This document shows, piece by piece, positions 16,466 to 25,205 of a DNA stretch of 64,000 nucleotides. Both the position numbers and the translations under genes were made by a program. The DNA lies in the NCBI GenBank assembly GCA_910584075.1, contig CAJTZI010000001.1:1-64000 (forward strand), written 5' to 3'. Position 1 is the first letter of the stretch. The number at the start of each line of letters is the position of its first letter. Origin of the DNA: an uncultured Oscillibacter sp. GTDB taxonomy: Bacteria; Bacillota; Clostridia; Oscillospirales; Oscillospiraceae. The notes below the pieces were generated by a model. The model made no database searches. It was not told the origin of the DNA and was given only the letters and a program-made list of their open reading frames with translations.

Positions 16466-17203
16466 CTATCCAAGCTCCAACTCACCGGTGAACCGCTCCA
16501 CGCCGGCCAGGTTTCCCGCCCTGTCATAGACCGTCCGGACATTGCAGGTCCCCCGGTCCCGGGAGTGGAATACGAAGGACCCGCCCTCCGGGGAGACATC
16601 GGCAAACACATCCGCCAGCTCCCCCAGGCAGTAGACATTCCCGGTGCCGGAGCCCTCCGGGGACTCCACGAACTCCACGCCGAAGTCCCGGTAGGCCGCG
16701 AAGATCTCCGCAAAGGGCACTCCGCCTCCTCCCCCGCTCTCGGAGCAGCCGGTGGTGGCCGCCATAGAGGGATGAAGCAGGGCATCGATGTCCCGGGCGT
16801 CAAATTCCGCCTGACCGGCGGTCTCCAGCCCTGTCAGGGGGCCAAAGGGGTCCACGCTGCCGTCGCCGTTGTCCACCGTCTCCCGGACTGTGCGGACATC
16901 CACGGTGCCCAAGCGGTCGATGTGCTCCACCCGGCTGATCTGGCCGCCGGTTCCAGTGTCCACCCCGTCGAAGAAGTACCGGACCCGCTTTCCGCCGAAG
17001 TACAGGGCATCCTCCGCCCCGTCGTACTCCAGGCCGAAGGTCTCATAGATGTCATAGGAGGGAGGAAGGGGATCCTCCATGTGGGTGGTGGACTTGCCCT
17101 CCGCCGCCAGCGGGGCGGCCTCCACCGTGACGGTGACCTGCCCGCAGCCCGTCAGGGCCGGGAGGATCAGCGCCAGCAGCGCCGCCAAAATACGAGTTTT
17201 CAT
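16466..17203 (-). CDS. Predicted lipoprotein encoded with a two-component system
   Basis: The protein has a lipoprotein signal (MKTRILAALLALILPALTGC, lipobox LTGC with Cys 20), so the mature form of 226 residues is anchored outside the membrane. The rest is acidic, without a known domain; a GCSESGGGGG stretch lies near residue 155. Its ATG overlaps the stop of the sensor kinase gene by 4 bp (ATGA), implying translational coupling. It may be a ligand-binding or inhibitory accessory protein for the kinase, which has a large external domain. Confidence 0.7.
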   Translation of the reverse strand: MKTRILAALLALILPALTGCGQVTVTVEAAPLAAEGKSTTHMEDPLPPSYDIYETFGLEYDGAEDALYFGGKRVRYFFDGVDTGTGGQISRVEHIDRLGTVDVRTVRETVDNGDGSVDPFGPLTGLETAGQAEFDARDIDALLHPSMAATTGCSESGGGGGVPFAEIFAAYRDFGVEFVESPEGSGTGNVYCLGELADVFADVSPEGGSFVFHSRDRGTCNVRTVYDRAGNLAGVERFTGELELG

Positions 17204-19566
17204 CTCTCCGCCTCCTGTTCTGTCTCCCCCAGGGGAAATGTCACCACGGCGGTAAACAGGTCCGCCACGGTCTCCACCCGGAATGTACCGCCGCAGGCCT
17301 CGGTGAAGGAGCTGGCAATGCTGAGCCCCAGTCCGCTGCCGCCGTCGGTGCGGCTCCCGTCCCCCCGGACAAACCGGGCGGTGAAGTCCACGCCCTCCGG
17401 CAGCTCGTCCCGGCTGGTATTGCGGACGCTCGTCTCCGCCTGTCCCTCCGCCGTTTTCAGCGTCAGATACACCCGGCTGCCCGCCAGGGCGTAACGCAGG
17501 GCGTTGTCAATCAGGTTCTGAAACACCCGGTACAGCCGCTTGCCGTCGGCGTCGATCATCACGGGCTCCGGAGGGAGGTCCACCTTGAATGTGAGACCGC
17601 TCTTTTGAATGGGGTCGTCCTGGTCCGCCAGGGTCTGCCGCAGGAGCTTGGCGAGGTCCAGCCGCTCCAGGGTCACCGGCAGCTGGTCCGCCGCCGCCTT
17701 GCTGACCTCGAATACGTCCTGCACCATGGCTTTCAGCCGCTGGGCCTTCTCGTCGATGATCCGGGCGTAGTCCGCCGCCGCCGGAGGCAGGTCCTCCTGC
17801 CGCAGCAGCTCCGCGTAGGAGAGGATGGAGGTCAGGGGCGTTTTCAGGTCGTGGGAGACGTTGGAGATCAGCTCCACCTTCATCCGCTCGCTGCGGGTCT
17901 GCTCCTCCAGGGCGGACTTCATGCCCGATTGGATGTCGTTGAGAGCCTCCGCCATGCTCCGCAGGTCCGCGTCCTCTGGAAGGTCCAGGGGCTTTGAGAG
18001 GTCCCCGGCGCGGATGGATTCGATCTGCCGGTTCAGCCGCCCCAGGTCCTGCGGCAGACGGCGGTGCCGGAAGGTGCGGACGATGGAGAGAATCAGGGCG
18101 CCCTCCACCACACAGCCCGCCAGGAGCAGGAGCCATTCCCTCACTGACCAGTAGCTCCTCATCATGAGTTCCAGCGCCACAGCCGCCGCGAACAGCGAAC
18201 ACGTAAACCCCAGCAGGAGCAGCGCCAGAACAAGTCCGTTGTCCCGGTTCAGCCGCTTTTCCACCGGCCGCTCCAGATCCTTCATGCGGAGCGTCCGCAG
18301 GAGGCTTTGCGCCATCCGGAACAGGGAGCGAAGCAGACTCTTTCGCGTTTCTCTCCGGTTATACCGCCGGTTGTTCCACGCAAACCACAAAACCCATCCC
18401 AAAACCAGCAGAGCCGGAAAGCCGGAGAACACAAAGCTCAGCAGGCCGTAGGCCAGCTGTCTCAAAGGGAGGGATTCATAGCTCCACCACATCTCCCGGC
18501 AGGCCCAGTACAGCTCGGTCCCGCTGCGGGTGACAAACAGCCACCCCAGGGGAATCAGCGCCAGCAGCACCCAGGCCTCCGTCCAGATATGGCCGGTCCA
18601 GGCGGCGATTTTGGCGTCCGCCAGCTTCTTTTCCCTTCGGAACGCCAGCCATACGCACAGCCACAGAGCCCCCAGGCCCAGAAGGACAAACTGCCGGATA
18701 TAGAAGGTCCGGGCCTCCCGGGCCCACTGGGCCAGGTTGTACATCCGGCCGTAGGAATACTGTTCCCCGCCGGAACCCTGGAACCAGTACCGGACAGGCT
18801 CCTCCCGGACGGCCATATAGACGGTGACGCCGTCCACCCAGTCCCCCGCCTGGAGATTTTCATAGCCGGGGACAAACCACGGCGACCGCCCGGAGACATA
18901 GACGCCGTCCCCATAGACGTTCAGCTCCGCGCCGTCTTTGAAAATGGAGGCTTTTCCGTCCTCATAGATCAGGTAGAAATTGTACCCCTCAAAGCTCCGG
19001 TTCTGAAACTGCCGCGCGGAGTTTTCCGTGATGTTCTTGTACCGGATGCGGCCGTCCTCCATGATCAAGTAGAGGACGTTTTTGTCTCCCGCCCGGTAAG
19101 CGTCCGCCGGCTCCGCGTCCTCAGCACCCGTCGCAGCTTCCGCCGTTTCCTCCGGAGTATCCGACACCACGACCTCGGTGTACTGCTGCCGCCAGCCGCC
19201 TGCGTCCGCCGCCGTGTTGTACCACGCGTTTCCCGTGGTCCCCGAGGCCCCCAGGGAGAGAAATTCCAGCAGATAGGTGGAGACCTCGTCCCGGAATTCC
19301 TGGGTGTCCTGCCAGTTTCCGGACCAGTCCGGCAGTGCCCCCCGCTGCATCACCAGCCGCTCCGCCATGGCACCCAGGCTCCCCAGGGTCAATGAGACGC
19401 CTATGACGAAGCCGAGGAAGCCGATCACCGCCTTGGCGGTCTGTGCCCGCCTGTTGGGCGCGGTCCCCGCCGCCTCCGGCTCCATTGTCCCCCGGACCTG
19501 GGCGGCTACAAAGTACTCCGTCTCCCCGCCGTTCTCAGGCTCCGTGCCGTTCCATTTTGTATCCAA
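17200..19566 (-). CDS. Sensor histidine kinase, 788 aa, multi-span
   Basis: The N terminus is cytoplasmic, with a first membrane span at about residues 44-68. An external sensor region follows to about 290, then five further spans between about 293 and 495. The cytoplasmic part has a HAMP-like linker, a HisKA domain with the phospho-acceptor in SNVSHDLKTPLTSILSYAE (about 562), and a HATPase domain with NLIDNALRYA and GGSGLGLSIASS. The gene overlaps the response regulator gene by 32 bp, in a different frame. The signal is unknown. The number of spans and the large external loop are larger than in the common two-span kinases. Confidence 0.88.
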   Translation of the reverse strand: MDTKWNGTEPENGGETEYFVAAQVRGTMEPEAAGTAPNRRAQTAKAVIGFLGFVIGVSLTLGSLGAMAERLVMQRGALPDWSGNWQDTQEFRDEVSTYLLEFLSLGASGTTGNAWYNTAADAGGWRQQYTEVVVSDTPEETAEAATGAEDAEPADAYRAGDKNVLYLIMEDGRIRYKNITENSARQFQNRSFEGYNFYLIYEDGKASIFKDGAELNVYGDGVYVSGRSPWFVPGYENLQAGDWVDGVTVYMAVREEPVRYWFQGSGGEQYSYGRMYNLAQWAREARTFYIRQFVLLGLGALWLCVWLAFRREKKLADAKIAAWTGHIWTEAWVLLALIPLGWLFVTRSGTELYWACREMWWSYESLPLRQLAYGLLSFVFSGFPALLVLGWVLWFAWNNRRYNRRETRKSLLRSLFRMAQSLLRTLRMKDLERPVEKRLNRDNGLVLALLLLGFTCSLFAAAVALELMMRSYWSVREWLLLLAGCVVEGALILSIVRTFRHRRLPQDLGRLNRQIESIRAGDLSKPLDLPEDADLRSMAEALNDIQSGMKSALEEQTRSERMKVELISNVSHDLKTPLTSILSYAELLRQEDLPPAAADYARIIDEKAQRLKAMVQDVFEVSKAAADQLPVTLERLDLAKLLRQTLADQDDPIQKSGLTFKVDLPPEPVMIDADGKRLYRVFQNLIDNALRYALAGSRVYLTLKTAEGQAETSVRNTSRDELPEGVDFTARFVRGDGSRTDGGSGLGLSIASSFTEACGGTFRVETVADLFTAVVTFPLGETEQEAER

Positions 19567-20239
19567 TTCCCCACACCACCTTAATATAGTCTGGCTCTTT
19601 GGGATTCAGCTCCACCTTTTCCCGGATGCGCCGGATGTGGACCATCACCGTGTTCTCGCAGGCGTAGCCCTCCTCGTTCCACACCCTCCGGTACAGCTCC
19701 TCCGCCGGGAACACCCGTCCCAGGTTCCGAAACAGCAGGTCCACAATCTTCGTCTCCGTGGCGGTGAGCTTCACCACGTCTCCGTCGGCCCGGAGCACCC
19801 GCTCCGCTGTGTCGTAGGTCAGCCGTCCGTTGACCAGCAGGCCCTCCCGCTGCGCCGTGTGGATATCCCCCAGCAGAGTGTAGCGCCGCAGCTGGCTCCG
19901 GACCCGGGCCGCCAGCTCCTGGGGGTTGTAGGGCTTGGTGACGTAGTCGTCCGCCCCCATGGAGAGGCCCAGGATCTTGTCCGTATCCTCGCTCTTGGCG
20001 GAGAGGACGATGACCGGCAGATTCCGCCGCTCCCGGATGCGGATGAGGGCGGAGAGGCCGTCCAGCTTCGGCATCATCACGTCGATGATGATCAGGCGGA
20101 CGGCGGGGTTCAGCGCGTGTTCCAGAGCCTCCATGCCGTTGTAGGCCTTCAGGACCTGCCAGCCCTCCCGCTCCAGGGTGATGGCAATGGCGTTTACAAT
20201 TTCCGGGTCGTCGTCCACAACCAGGATCCATTCGTTCAT
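19535..20239 (-). CDS. OmpR/PhoB-family response regulator
   Basis: The receiver domain (about residues 1-120) has the acidic pair VDDDPE, the phosphorylated Asp in IIIDVMMPKLDG (Asp 53), and the conserved Lys in VTKPYNPQEL. The winged-helix output domain (about 135-230) shows LTATETKIVDLLFRN and YACENTVMVHIRRIREK. GGGAGG stands before the ATG. It is the first gene of the RR-kinase-lipoprotein operon. Upstream lies a set of 11/12-bp spaced repeats of the kind these regulators bind, pointing to autoregulation. Confidence 0.93.
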   Translation of the reverse strand: MNEWILVVDDDPEIVNAIAITLEREGWQVLKAYNGMEALEHALNPAVRLIIIDVMMPKLDGLSALIRIRERRNLPVIVLSAKSEDTDKILGLSMGADDYVTKPYNPQELAARVRSQLRRYTLLGDIHTAQREGLLVNGRLTYDTAERVLRADGDVVKLTATETKIVDLLFRNLGRVFPAEELYRRVWNEEGYACENTVMVHIRRIREKVELNPKEPDYIKVVWGIGYKMERHGA

Positions 20240-20268
20240 GGAGTTGATCCTCCCTTCCAGCTGCTGCG

Positions 20269-20325
20269 ATTGTAGCAGGGAATTCTTACAAACAACTTGA
20301 TGAAAATCTTACAAATTTCTTACGA
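20269..20325 (-). promoter_or_regulatory. Promoter and putative response-regulator box
   Basis: The minus-strand -10 is TACAAT (20269-20274). Upstream, TCTTACAAA (plus-strand reading) occurs at 20284-20292 and 20307-20315, a variant TCTTACGAT at 20318-20326, and a weaker half-match CTTGA at 20296. Offsets from the first are about 11, 23 and 34 bp, i.e. one repeat per helical turn, as in PhoB-type boxes. The first repeat covers the -35 position, the usual place for an activator of this family. Confidence 0.6.
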
Positions 20326-20326
20326 T

Positions 20327-20591
20327 TTTTTTGGCAGGGACTCGCCCTTGCGGGCGGGGAATATTCACCCATCAGGATGGCCGGGCAGGCCGCCCCCCGA
20401 AAGGGGCCGGCTTCCGCCCCGCGGCGTCAGCCGCGAAGACCCTTCCCGGCTCCGGGCCGTATCTCTACTTTACCGCGGTCTCTTGGGTTTGTCCATCCTG
20501 CGCACGCATTTTTTGTCTTACCACATTTTAGAAGTCCCTCCTAAGAAAAGTGTTGCTGGGGTGCAGCTTCAGCGGTATCTATAAACGCATG
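20327..20591. other. Intergenic stretch without a recognised gene
   Basis: About 265 bp between the response-regulator box and the next promoter. It contains GC-rich short inverted repeats around 20380-20440 (for example CCCCGAAAGGGG) and no convincing reading frame or RNA gene. Confidence 0.4.
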
Positions 20592-20620
20592 TTGATCTAG
20601 CAGGAGTCCTGTGTTATAAT
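20592..20620 (+). promoter_or_regulatory. Promoter of the GNAT acetyltransferase
   Basis: TTGATC (20592-20597) and a perfect TATAAT (20615-20620) are 17 bases apart. The start codon follows 36 bases after the -10. Confidence 0.7.
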
Positions 20621-20655
20621 CGGCCCGACAACCCCCTGTTTGTGAGGTATCAGCG

Positions 20656-21201
20656 ATGAAATATAATAAAGTGATCATGTTAAAAAATGGTATTGAGTGC
20701 CGCTTGAGAAATGGAATGGAATGTGATGGGCAAGCTGTACTTGACAACTTTTATTTAACACATGGAGAGACCGATTATTTGCTTACCGCTCCAGACGAAA
20801 ATTGCTTTGATGCTATGCAGGAAAGTCAATTCCTAAAAGAGAAATCTGAAAGTAAAAATGAAGTCGAAATCGTTGCCGTAGTCGATCATGCAGTTGTGGG
20901 AACCGCTGGGATTGAAGCAGTGGGGAAAAAATATAAGATCCGGCATCGTGCCGAATTTGGGATCAGTGTCGCTAAAGAATTTTGGGGGCTGGGGATTGGA
21001 CAGGCATTAACTGCAGCGTGTATTGAATGTGCAAAGGCTGCGGGATATGTCCAGCTTGAGCTGAGTGTGGTTGCCGACAATGTAAGAGCATTATCCATAT
21101 ATAAAAAAGCTGGATTTGTTGAATATGGCAGAAATCCTAAAGGCTTTCATTCTCGATTAGCGGGATTTCAAGAAGTTATTTATATGAGATTGGAATTATA
21201 A
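20656..21201 (+). CDS. GNAT-family N-acetyltransferase
   Basis: The 181-residue protein has the GNAT fold signature: beta4 region AEFGISVAKEFWGLGIGQAL, where the loop WGLGIGQAL binds acetyl-CoA pyrophosphate, and the C-terminal LSVVADNVRALSIYKKAGFVEYGR. The acceptor is unknown. The coding sequence is clearly more AT-rich than its neighbours and uses A/T-ending codons (AAA, GAA, TTA), which suggests a different origin and recent transfer. It is flanked by its own promoter and a strong terminator, so it behaves as a self-contained cassette. Confidence 0.88.
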   Translation: MKYNKVIMLKNGIECRLRNGMECDGQAVLDNFYLTHGETDYLLTAPDENCFDAMQESQFLKEKSESKNEVEIVAVVDHAVVGTAGIEAVGKKYKIRHRAEFGISVAKEFWGLGIGQALTAACIECAKAAGYVQLELSVVADNVRALSIYKKAGFVEYGRNPKGFHSRLAGFQEVIYMRLEL

Positions 21202-21223
21202 TCAACAGATAAATTGCGGATTG

Positions 21224-21259
21224 ATCGGGCAGTCATCCATCAACAGGTGACTGCCCGAT
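21224..21259 (+). terminator. Terminator after the acetyltransferase gene
   Basis: ATCGGGCAGTCA (21224-21235) pairs with TGACTGCCCGAT (21248-21259), followed by TTGGATATTTT. Confidence 0.75.
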
Positions 21260-21336
21260 TTGGATATTTTGACAAGTGATTTGACAAAGCGGCTTGCGGC
21301 AACACCAATCTGAAAAGGGAGTTTTAGAAAACCGGC

Positions 21337-21365
21337 TGGACGGGGCAGAATATTTATGCTATACT
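21337..21365 (+). promoter_or_regulatory. Promoter candidate for the NSS transporter
   Basis: TGGACG (21337-21342) and TATACT (21360-21365) are spaced 17 bases. The predicted start of transcription (about 21371) is the first base of the hairpin at 21371-21410. Confidence 0.5.
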
Positions 21366-21370
21366 GATTT

Positions 21371-21410
21371 AAAGCGGCGATATGAGTCCCGGACGGCCTC
21401 ATACCGCTTT
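21371..21410 (+). promoter_or_regulatory. Leader hairpin with terminator-like tail
   Basis: AAAGCGG (21371-21377) pairs with CCGCTTT (21404-21410), and TATGAG (21381-21386) with CTCATA (21398-21403), leaving a three-base bulge. TTCTTCT follows. It sits at the very 5' end of the transporter message, 55 bases before the start codon, and could act as an attenuator or protect the transcript. Confidence 0.45.
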
Positions 21411-21465
21411 CTTCTGTGCAGTCTCAAAAAATACCGCGCCGCGGGGGAAGACGAGGAAATCATTC

Positions 21466-22800
21466 ATGAGTACGGAACGAAAGAAACACGGACAGTTTAC
21501 CAGCAGCTGGGGCTTTGTGCTCTCGGCGGTTGGCTCCGCCGTGGGCATGGCCAACGTGTGGGGCTTTCCCGCCAAGATGGGCGGCAACGGCGGGGGCGCC
21601 TTTTTGATCGCCTATCTGGCCTTTATCCTGCTGTTCGGCACCGTGGGCCTCTCCGCCGAGTACGCCGTGGGCCGCCGGGCACGCACCGGCACCCTGGGCT
21701 CCTACCGCATGGCCTGGGCCAGCAGAAAAGAGGCGCTGGGCAGGGCCGGTGGCGTCCTGGGCTGGCTGCCTCTGGCTGGCTCCATGTGCATCGCCATCGG
21801 CTACGCCGTCATCATCGCCTATGTGCTCAAGGCCTTCTACGCCTCCGTCACCGGCTCCCTCATGACGGCGGACACCGCCGCGTGGTTTGAGGGCTTCTCC
21901 CTGGCGGACTATTCCGTCATCCCCTTCCATGGCGTCGTGGTGGTGGGCACCCTGCTGACGCTGCTGCTGGGGGCCAGGAGCATCGAGCGGAGCAACAAGG
22001 TGATGATGCCCCTCTTTTTCATCATCTTCCTGGTGCTGGCGGTGCGGGTGGCGTTTCTCCCCGGCGCCGCCGAGGGCTACCGCTATATGTTCTCCTGCCG
22101 CTGGGAGGAGCTGATGAACCCCATGGTGTGGATCTGGGCCATGGGACAGGCCTTCTTCTCTTTGTCCATCACCGGCAGCGGCATGATCGTCTACGGCGCG
22201 TATCTCCACCCGGAGGAGAACGTGGTGTCCCTGGCCAAGCAGACCGCCCTCTTTGACACCATCGCCGCGCTGGTCGCCGCCCTAGTCATCATCCCCGCCT
22301 GCTTCGCCTACCAGCTGGACGTGGGGGCCGGCCCCTCCCTGCTGTTTGTCACCCTGCCCCGCATTTTGCAGGACATCCCCCTGGGCAGGCTGTTCGCCGT
22401 AATTTTGTACACCGCCATGGTATTCGCCGGAGTCAGCTCCCTCCAGAATATGTTCGAGGCCGTGGGGGAATCGCTGCTGCACAAGTTCCCCAGGCTGAAC
22501 CGCCGCTGGGTGCTGGTCATCCTGTGCGTCATCTGCCTGGGCATCGGGGTGAACATGGAGCCCATCTTCAAGTGGGGCCCCTGGATGGACATCGTCTCCA
22601 TCTATATCATCCCCATCGGCGCCACACTGGGCGCGGTCTCCTGGTTCTGGGTCATGCGGCGGCAGGAGCTGATGGAGGAGATCAACCGAGGGGCACAGCG
22701 CCCCTCCGGCGCGCTGTGGTACAGCGTGGGACGGTACGTCTACGTCCCCTGTGCCGTGATTCTCTGCTGTGTGGCGCTGTTTTTGAAGGTAGCCTTCTGA
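21466..22800 (+). CDS. Sodium-dependent amino acid transporter (NSS/SNF family)
   Basis: The 444-residue protein is a bacterial neurotransmitter:sodium symporter. The family signature WGFVLSAVGSAVGMANVWGFP is split by the sodium sites in TM1 (about residues 14-34), followed by GGGAFLIAYLAFILLFGTVGL and about 11 membrane spans in total, the number seen in MhsT/Tyt1-type carriers that lack TM12. Substrates in this group are hydrophobic or aromatic amino acids and tryptamine-like compounds. GAGGAAA precedes the ATG at 21466. The gene is monocistronic. Confidence 0.92.
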   Translation: MSTERKKHGQFTSSWGFVLSAVGSAVGMANVWGFPAKMGGNGGGAFLIAYLAFILLFGTVGLSAEYAVGRRARTGTLGSYRMAWASRKEALGRAGGVLGWLPLAGSMCIAIGYAVIIAYVLKAFYASVTGSLMTADTAAWFEGFSLADYSVIPFHGVVVVGTLLTLLLGARSIERSNKVMMPLFFIIFLVLAVRVAFLPGAAEGYRYMFSCRWEELMNPMVWIWAMGQAFFSLSITGSGMIVYGAYLHPEENVVSLAKQTALFDTIAALVAALVIIPACFAYQLDVGAGPSLLFVTLPRILQDIPLGRLFAVILYTAMVFAGVSSLQNMFEAVGESLLHKFPRLNRRWVLVILCVICLGIGVNMEPIFKWGPWMDIVSIYIIPIGATLGAVSWFWVMRRQELMEEINRGAQRPSGALWYSVGRYVYVPCAVILCCVALFLKVAF

Positions 22801-22802
22801 GC

Positions 22803-22826
22803 GCGGTCCGCGAAGCCGCGGACCGC
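22803..22826 (+). terminator. GC-rich hairpin after the transporter
   Basis: GCGGTCCGCG pairs with CGCGGACCGC around AAGC, directly after the stop codon. It is the first of three GC hairpins in 125 bp (another around 22828-22850, and 22904-22924) and has no clear U-tract. Confidence 0.5.
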
Positions 22827-22903
22827 AGGCCGCCGAAGGCGGCGGCCCGCCTCCCGGCTGCCGGCAATGTTGAATTCCGCTGTGAATACAGCCTTTTGAG
22901 AGT

Positions 22904-22924
22904 GCGGCGCCGAACCGGCGCCGC
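22904..22924 (+). terminator. Terminator-like hairpin before the serine hydrolase promoter
   Basis: GCGGCGCCG (22904-22912) pairs with CGGCGCCGC (22916-22924) and is followed by TTCTCTC. Confidence 0.5.
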
Positions 22925-22964
22925 TTCTCTCGTGCCCGCCCGAGAAAATTTCACGAAGAATCTC

Positions 22965-22993
22965 TTGACATTCCCCCTGGTGGAGGGTATATT
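22965..22993 (+). promoter_or_regulatory. Promoter of the secreted serine hydrolase
   Basis: A perfect TTGACA (22965-22970) is 17 bases from TATATT (22988-22993). The leader of about 60 bases ends in AAAGGAAG before the ATG. Confidence 0.75.
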
Positions 22994-23058
22994 CTGATCT
23001 CACAAAACCCAAGACGCCCCGGATTCTCCCCTGTCCCGGGACGGGAAAGGAAGAAAAC

Positions 23059-25119
23059 ATGAAACATCAAAAACTCAGCGCTCTGCTGCTGGCTCTGGCG
23101 TTGTGCCTCAGCCTCTCCGTCCCCGCTCACGCGGCAGAGGAAACCGGCCTCCACACCACAGCCAGCCATGCCGCGGCAGGGGCCATGACCTACGGCGGCG
23201 CCAGCCAGATCAGCTGGGCGGTGTGGCAGGACGGAAAGACCGTGGAGAGCGGGACCCTGAAAGCGCCTGAGGAGACCGGCGGAGCGCCGCAGGAGGCCCA
23301 GGCCGGCGCCGTCTACGGCATCGGCTCCGTCAGTAAAATCTACACCACCGTGGCGGCCATGCAGCTGGCGGAGGCCGGCAAGCTCAGCCTGGACAAGCCG
23401 GTGACAGCCTATCTGCCGGATTTCAAGATGGCGGACGAGCGATACAAGCAGATCACCGTGCGGATGCTGCTGAACCACTCCTCCGGCCTCATGGGCTCCT
23501 CCATGGGCAGCGGACTGCTGTTTGACGATCCCAGTGAGACAGCTGCGGACCAGCTTCTGGAGCGCCTTGCCGTCCAGCGTTTGAAGGCGGCCCCCGGCGC
23601 GTACAGCGTCTACTGCAACGACGGCTTCACCCTGGCCCAGCTGGTGGTGGAGGCCGTCAGCGGGCAGGACTTCATGGACTACGTCCGGAGCAGCATCCTA
23701 ACCCCCGCCGGACTGAAAGCAACCTATGCCCCCGGCGATGAGTGCAAGGACCGGGCCGACATCTACAACGGAACCGATCCCACCCCCCTGCCCATGGACT
23801 GTCTGGGCGTCCTGGGCACCGGCGGCCTCTACGCCGCAGCGGAGGACCTGGCCGCCTTCGGCGGAGCCCTCACCGGCACAGCGCTTTTGAAGCAGTCCTC
23901 CCTGGACGCCATGGCCGCACCGGAGTACGCCCGGGGCCTGTGGCCCCGGGAGGACGCCCCGGACGCCCTCAGCTACGGTCTGGGCTGGGACAGCGTGGAG
24001 TGGTTCCCCTTCCATGAAAACGGCATCCAGGCCCTAGTGAAGGGCGGCGACACCCAGTATTACCACGCGGGACTTGTGGTCATCCCGGAGCACCGCATGG
24101 CCGCGGCGGTGTTGAGCTCCGGCGGTGTCTCCACCTACAACGAGATGGCCGCCTCCCAGATGCTGATTGCGGCTTTGAAGGCCAAGGGCATAGAAGTGGA
24201 CGAGACCCCCGTCACCCTGCCGGAGGCATCCCCCGCCAAAATGCCCCGGGAGCTGCTGGAAAACGCCGGGTACTACGGCTCTATTCTGCAGTACAAGGTG
24301 GATGTGGCCGCCGACGGCACGCTGACCATGAACTACCTGGGCCTGGAGACCCCCGCCCAAACCTTTACCTATCATGACGACGGCACCTTCCGGGACAAAA
24401 CCGGGACGTCCTGCCTGAAATTTGTGAAGGAGTCCAACGGGGAAGTCTATCTCTACCAGCGGGCCTTCACCGTGCTCCCGGGCCTGGGGGGACTGGGCAC
24501 CAGCAGCTACGCCGCTGTGAAGCTGCCGGAGAACAAGGTCTCTCCAGAGCTCCAGAAATCCTGGAACGACTTTGTCAGCGCCATCAGCATTCTGCCCATG
24601 AACGAGCGGTACAGCTCCCAGGTCTATCTGGCCCTGACTGCCGCCGCCCAGATAGAGGACACCGCAGCGGAGGGCGTCCCCGGCTACATGGGAGCCCTGA
24701 AAATCGTGGACGAGACTCACGCGCAGTACGCCGTCCAAATCCCCGGCAGCGTGGGCCGGGACGGCTATGACCTGGAACTCCGCCGGGATGAAAAGGGCGC
24801 GCTGTGGCTGTATCAATCCAACGGAGCGGTGTACATGGACGAGGCTGCCGTACCCGCCCTCTCCACCGGAAACGGCAGCGTCCGCTGCACCATCCAGCCC
24901 GACGGCTATGCCCGCTGGTACAAACTTGGCGGCAATGCCGCCGGAAAGACCATGTCGGTCCAGCTGCCGGAGAACGCCGGCTTCTGGGTCTATGACAAGG
25001 ATTGGAACGTCACCGCCTCCTCCGTGGTAGGGGGCGCCACCTCCGCCAAACTGCCGGAGGGCGGCATGGTGGTCTTTGCCGGAGACCCCGGCGCCAGATT
25101 CCAGCTGTCCTTTACCTGA
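23059..25119 (+). CDS. Secreted serine hydrolase of the class C beta-lactamase family
   Basis: The 686-residue protein starts with a Sec signal peptide (cleavage after about AHA, residue 25). The catalytic domain to about residue 380 has SVSK (Ser 90 to Lys 93), YCN (Tyr 185) and KGG near 329, the three penicillin-binding-fold motifs. The remaining 300 residues form an unrecognised beta-rich region that could bind cell-wall polymer. Family members are esterases, D,D-peptidases or peptidoglycan-acting enzymes outside the cell; true beta-lactamase activity cannot be inferred. The enzyme is monocistronic, with its own promoter and terminator. Confidence 0.88.
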   Translation: MKHQKLSALLLALALCLSLSVPAHAAEETGLHTTASHAAAGAMTYGGASQISWAVWQDGKTVESGTLKAPEETGGAPQEAQAGAVYGIGSVSKIYTTVAAMQLAEAGKLSLDKPVTAYLPDFKMADERYKQITVRMLLNHSSGLMGSSMGSGLLFDDPSETAADQLLERLAVQRLKAAPGAYSVYCNDGFTLAQLVVEAVSGQDFMDYVRSSILTPAGLKATYAPGDECKDRADIYNGTDPTPLPMDCLGVLGTGGLYAAAEDLAAFGGALTGTALLKQSSLDAMAAPEYARGLWPREDAPDALSYGLGWDSVEWFPFHENGIQALVKGGDTQYYHAGLVVIPEHRMAAAVLSSGGVSTYNEMAASQMLIAALKAKGIEVDETPVTLPEASPAKMPRELLENAGYYGSILQYKVDVAADGTLTMNYLGLETPAQTFTYHDDGTFRDKTGTSCLKFVKESNGEVYLYQRAFTVLPGLGGLGTSSYAAVKLPENKVSPELQKSWNDFVSAISILPMNERYSSQVYLALTAAAQIEDTAAEGVPGYMGALKIVDETHAQYAVQIPGSVGRDGYDLELRRDEKGALWLYQSNGAVYMDEAAVPALSTGNGSVRCTIQPDGYARWYKLGGNAAGKTMSVQLPENAGFWVYDKDWNVTASSVVGGATSAKLPEGGMVVFAGDPGARFQLSFT

Positions 25120-25163
25120 GCGGTTCTCTCAGGCGGCGAGGGACAGACTACAGCCTGAACAAG

Positions 25164-25202
25164 CCGGGAGGCCGAGGCGGTTTTGCCGCTTCGGCCTCCC
25201 GG
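25164..25202. terminator. Terminator between the serine hydrolase and MATE genes
   Basis: Seventeen bases at 25164-25180 pair with 25186-25202 (one G-T wobble) around TTTTG, followed by TCTTTA. Confidence 0.8.
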
Positions 25203-25205
25203 TCT

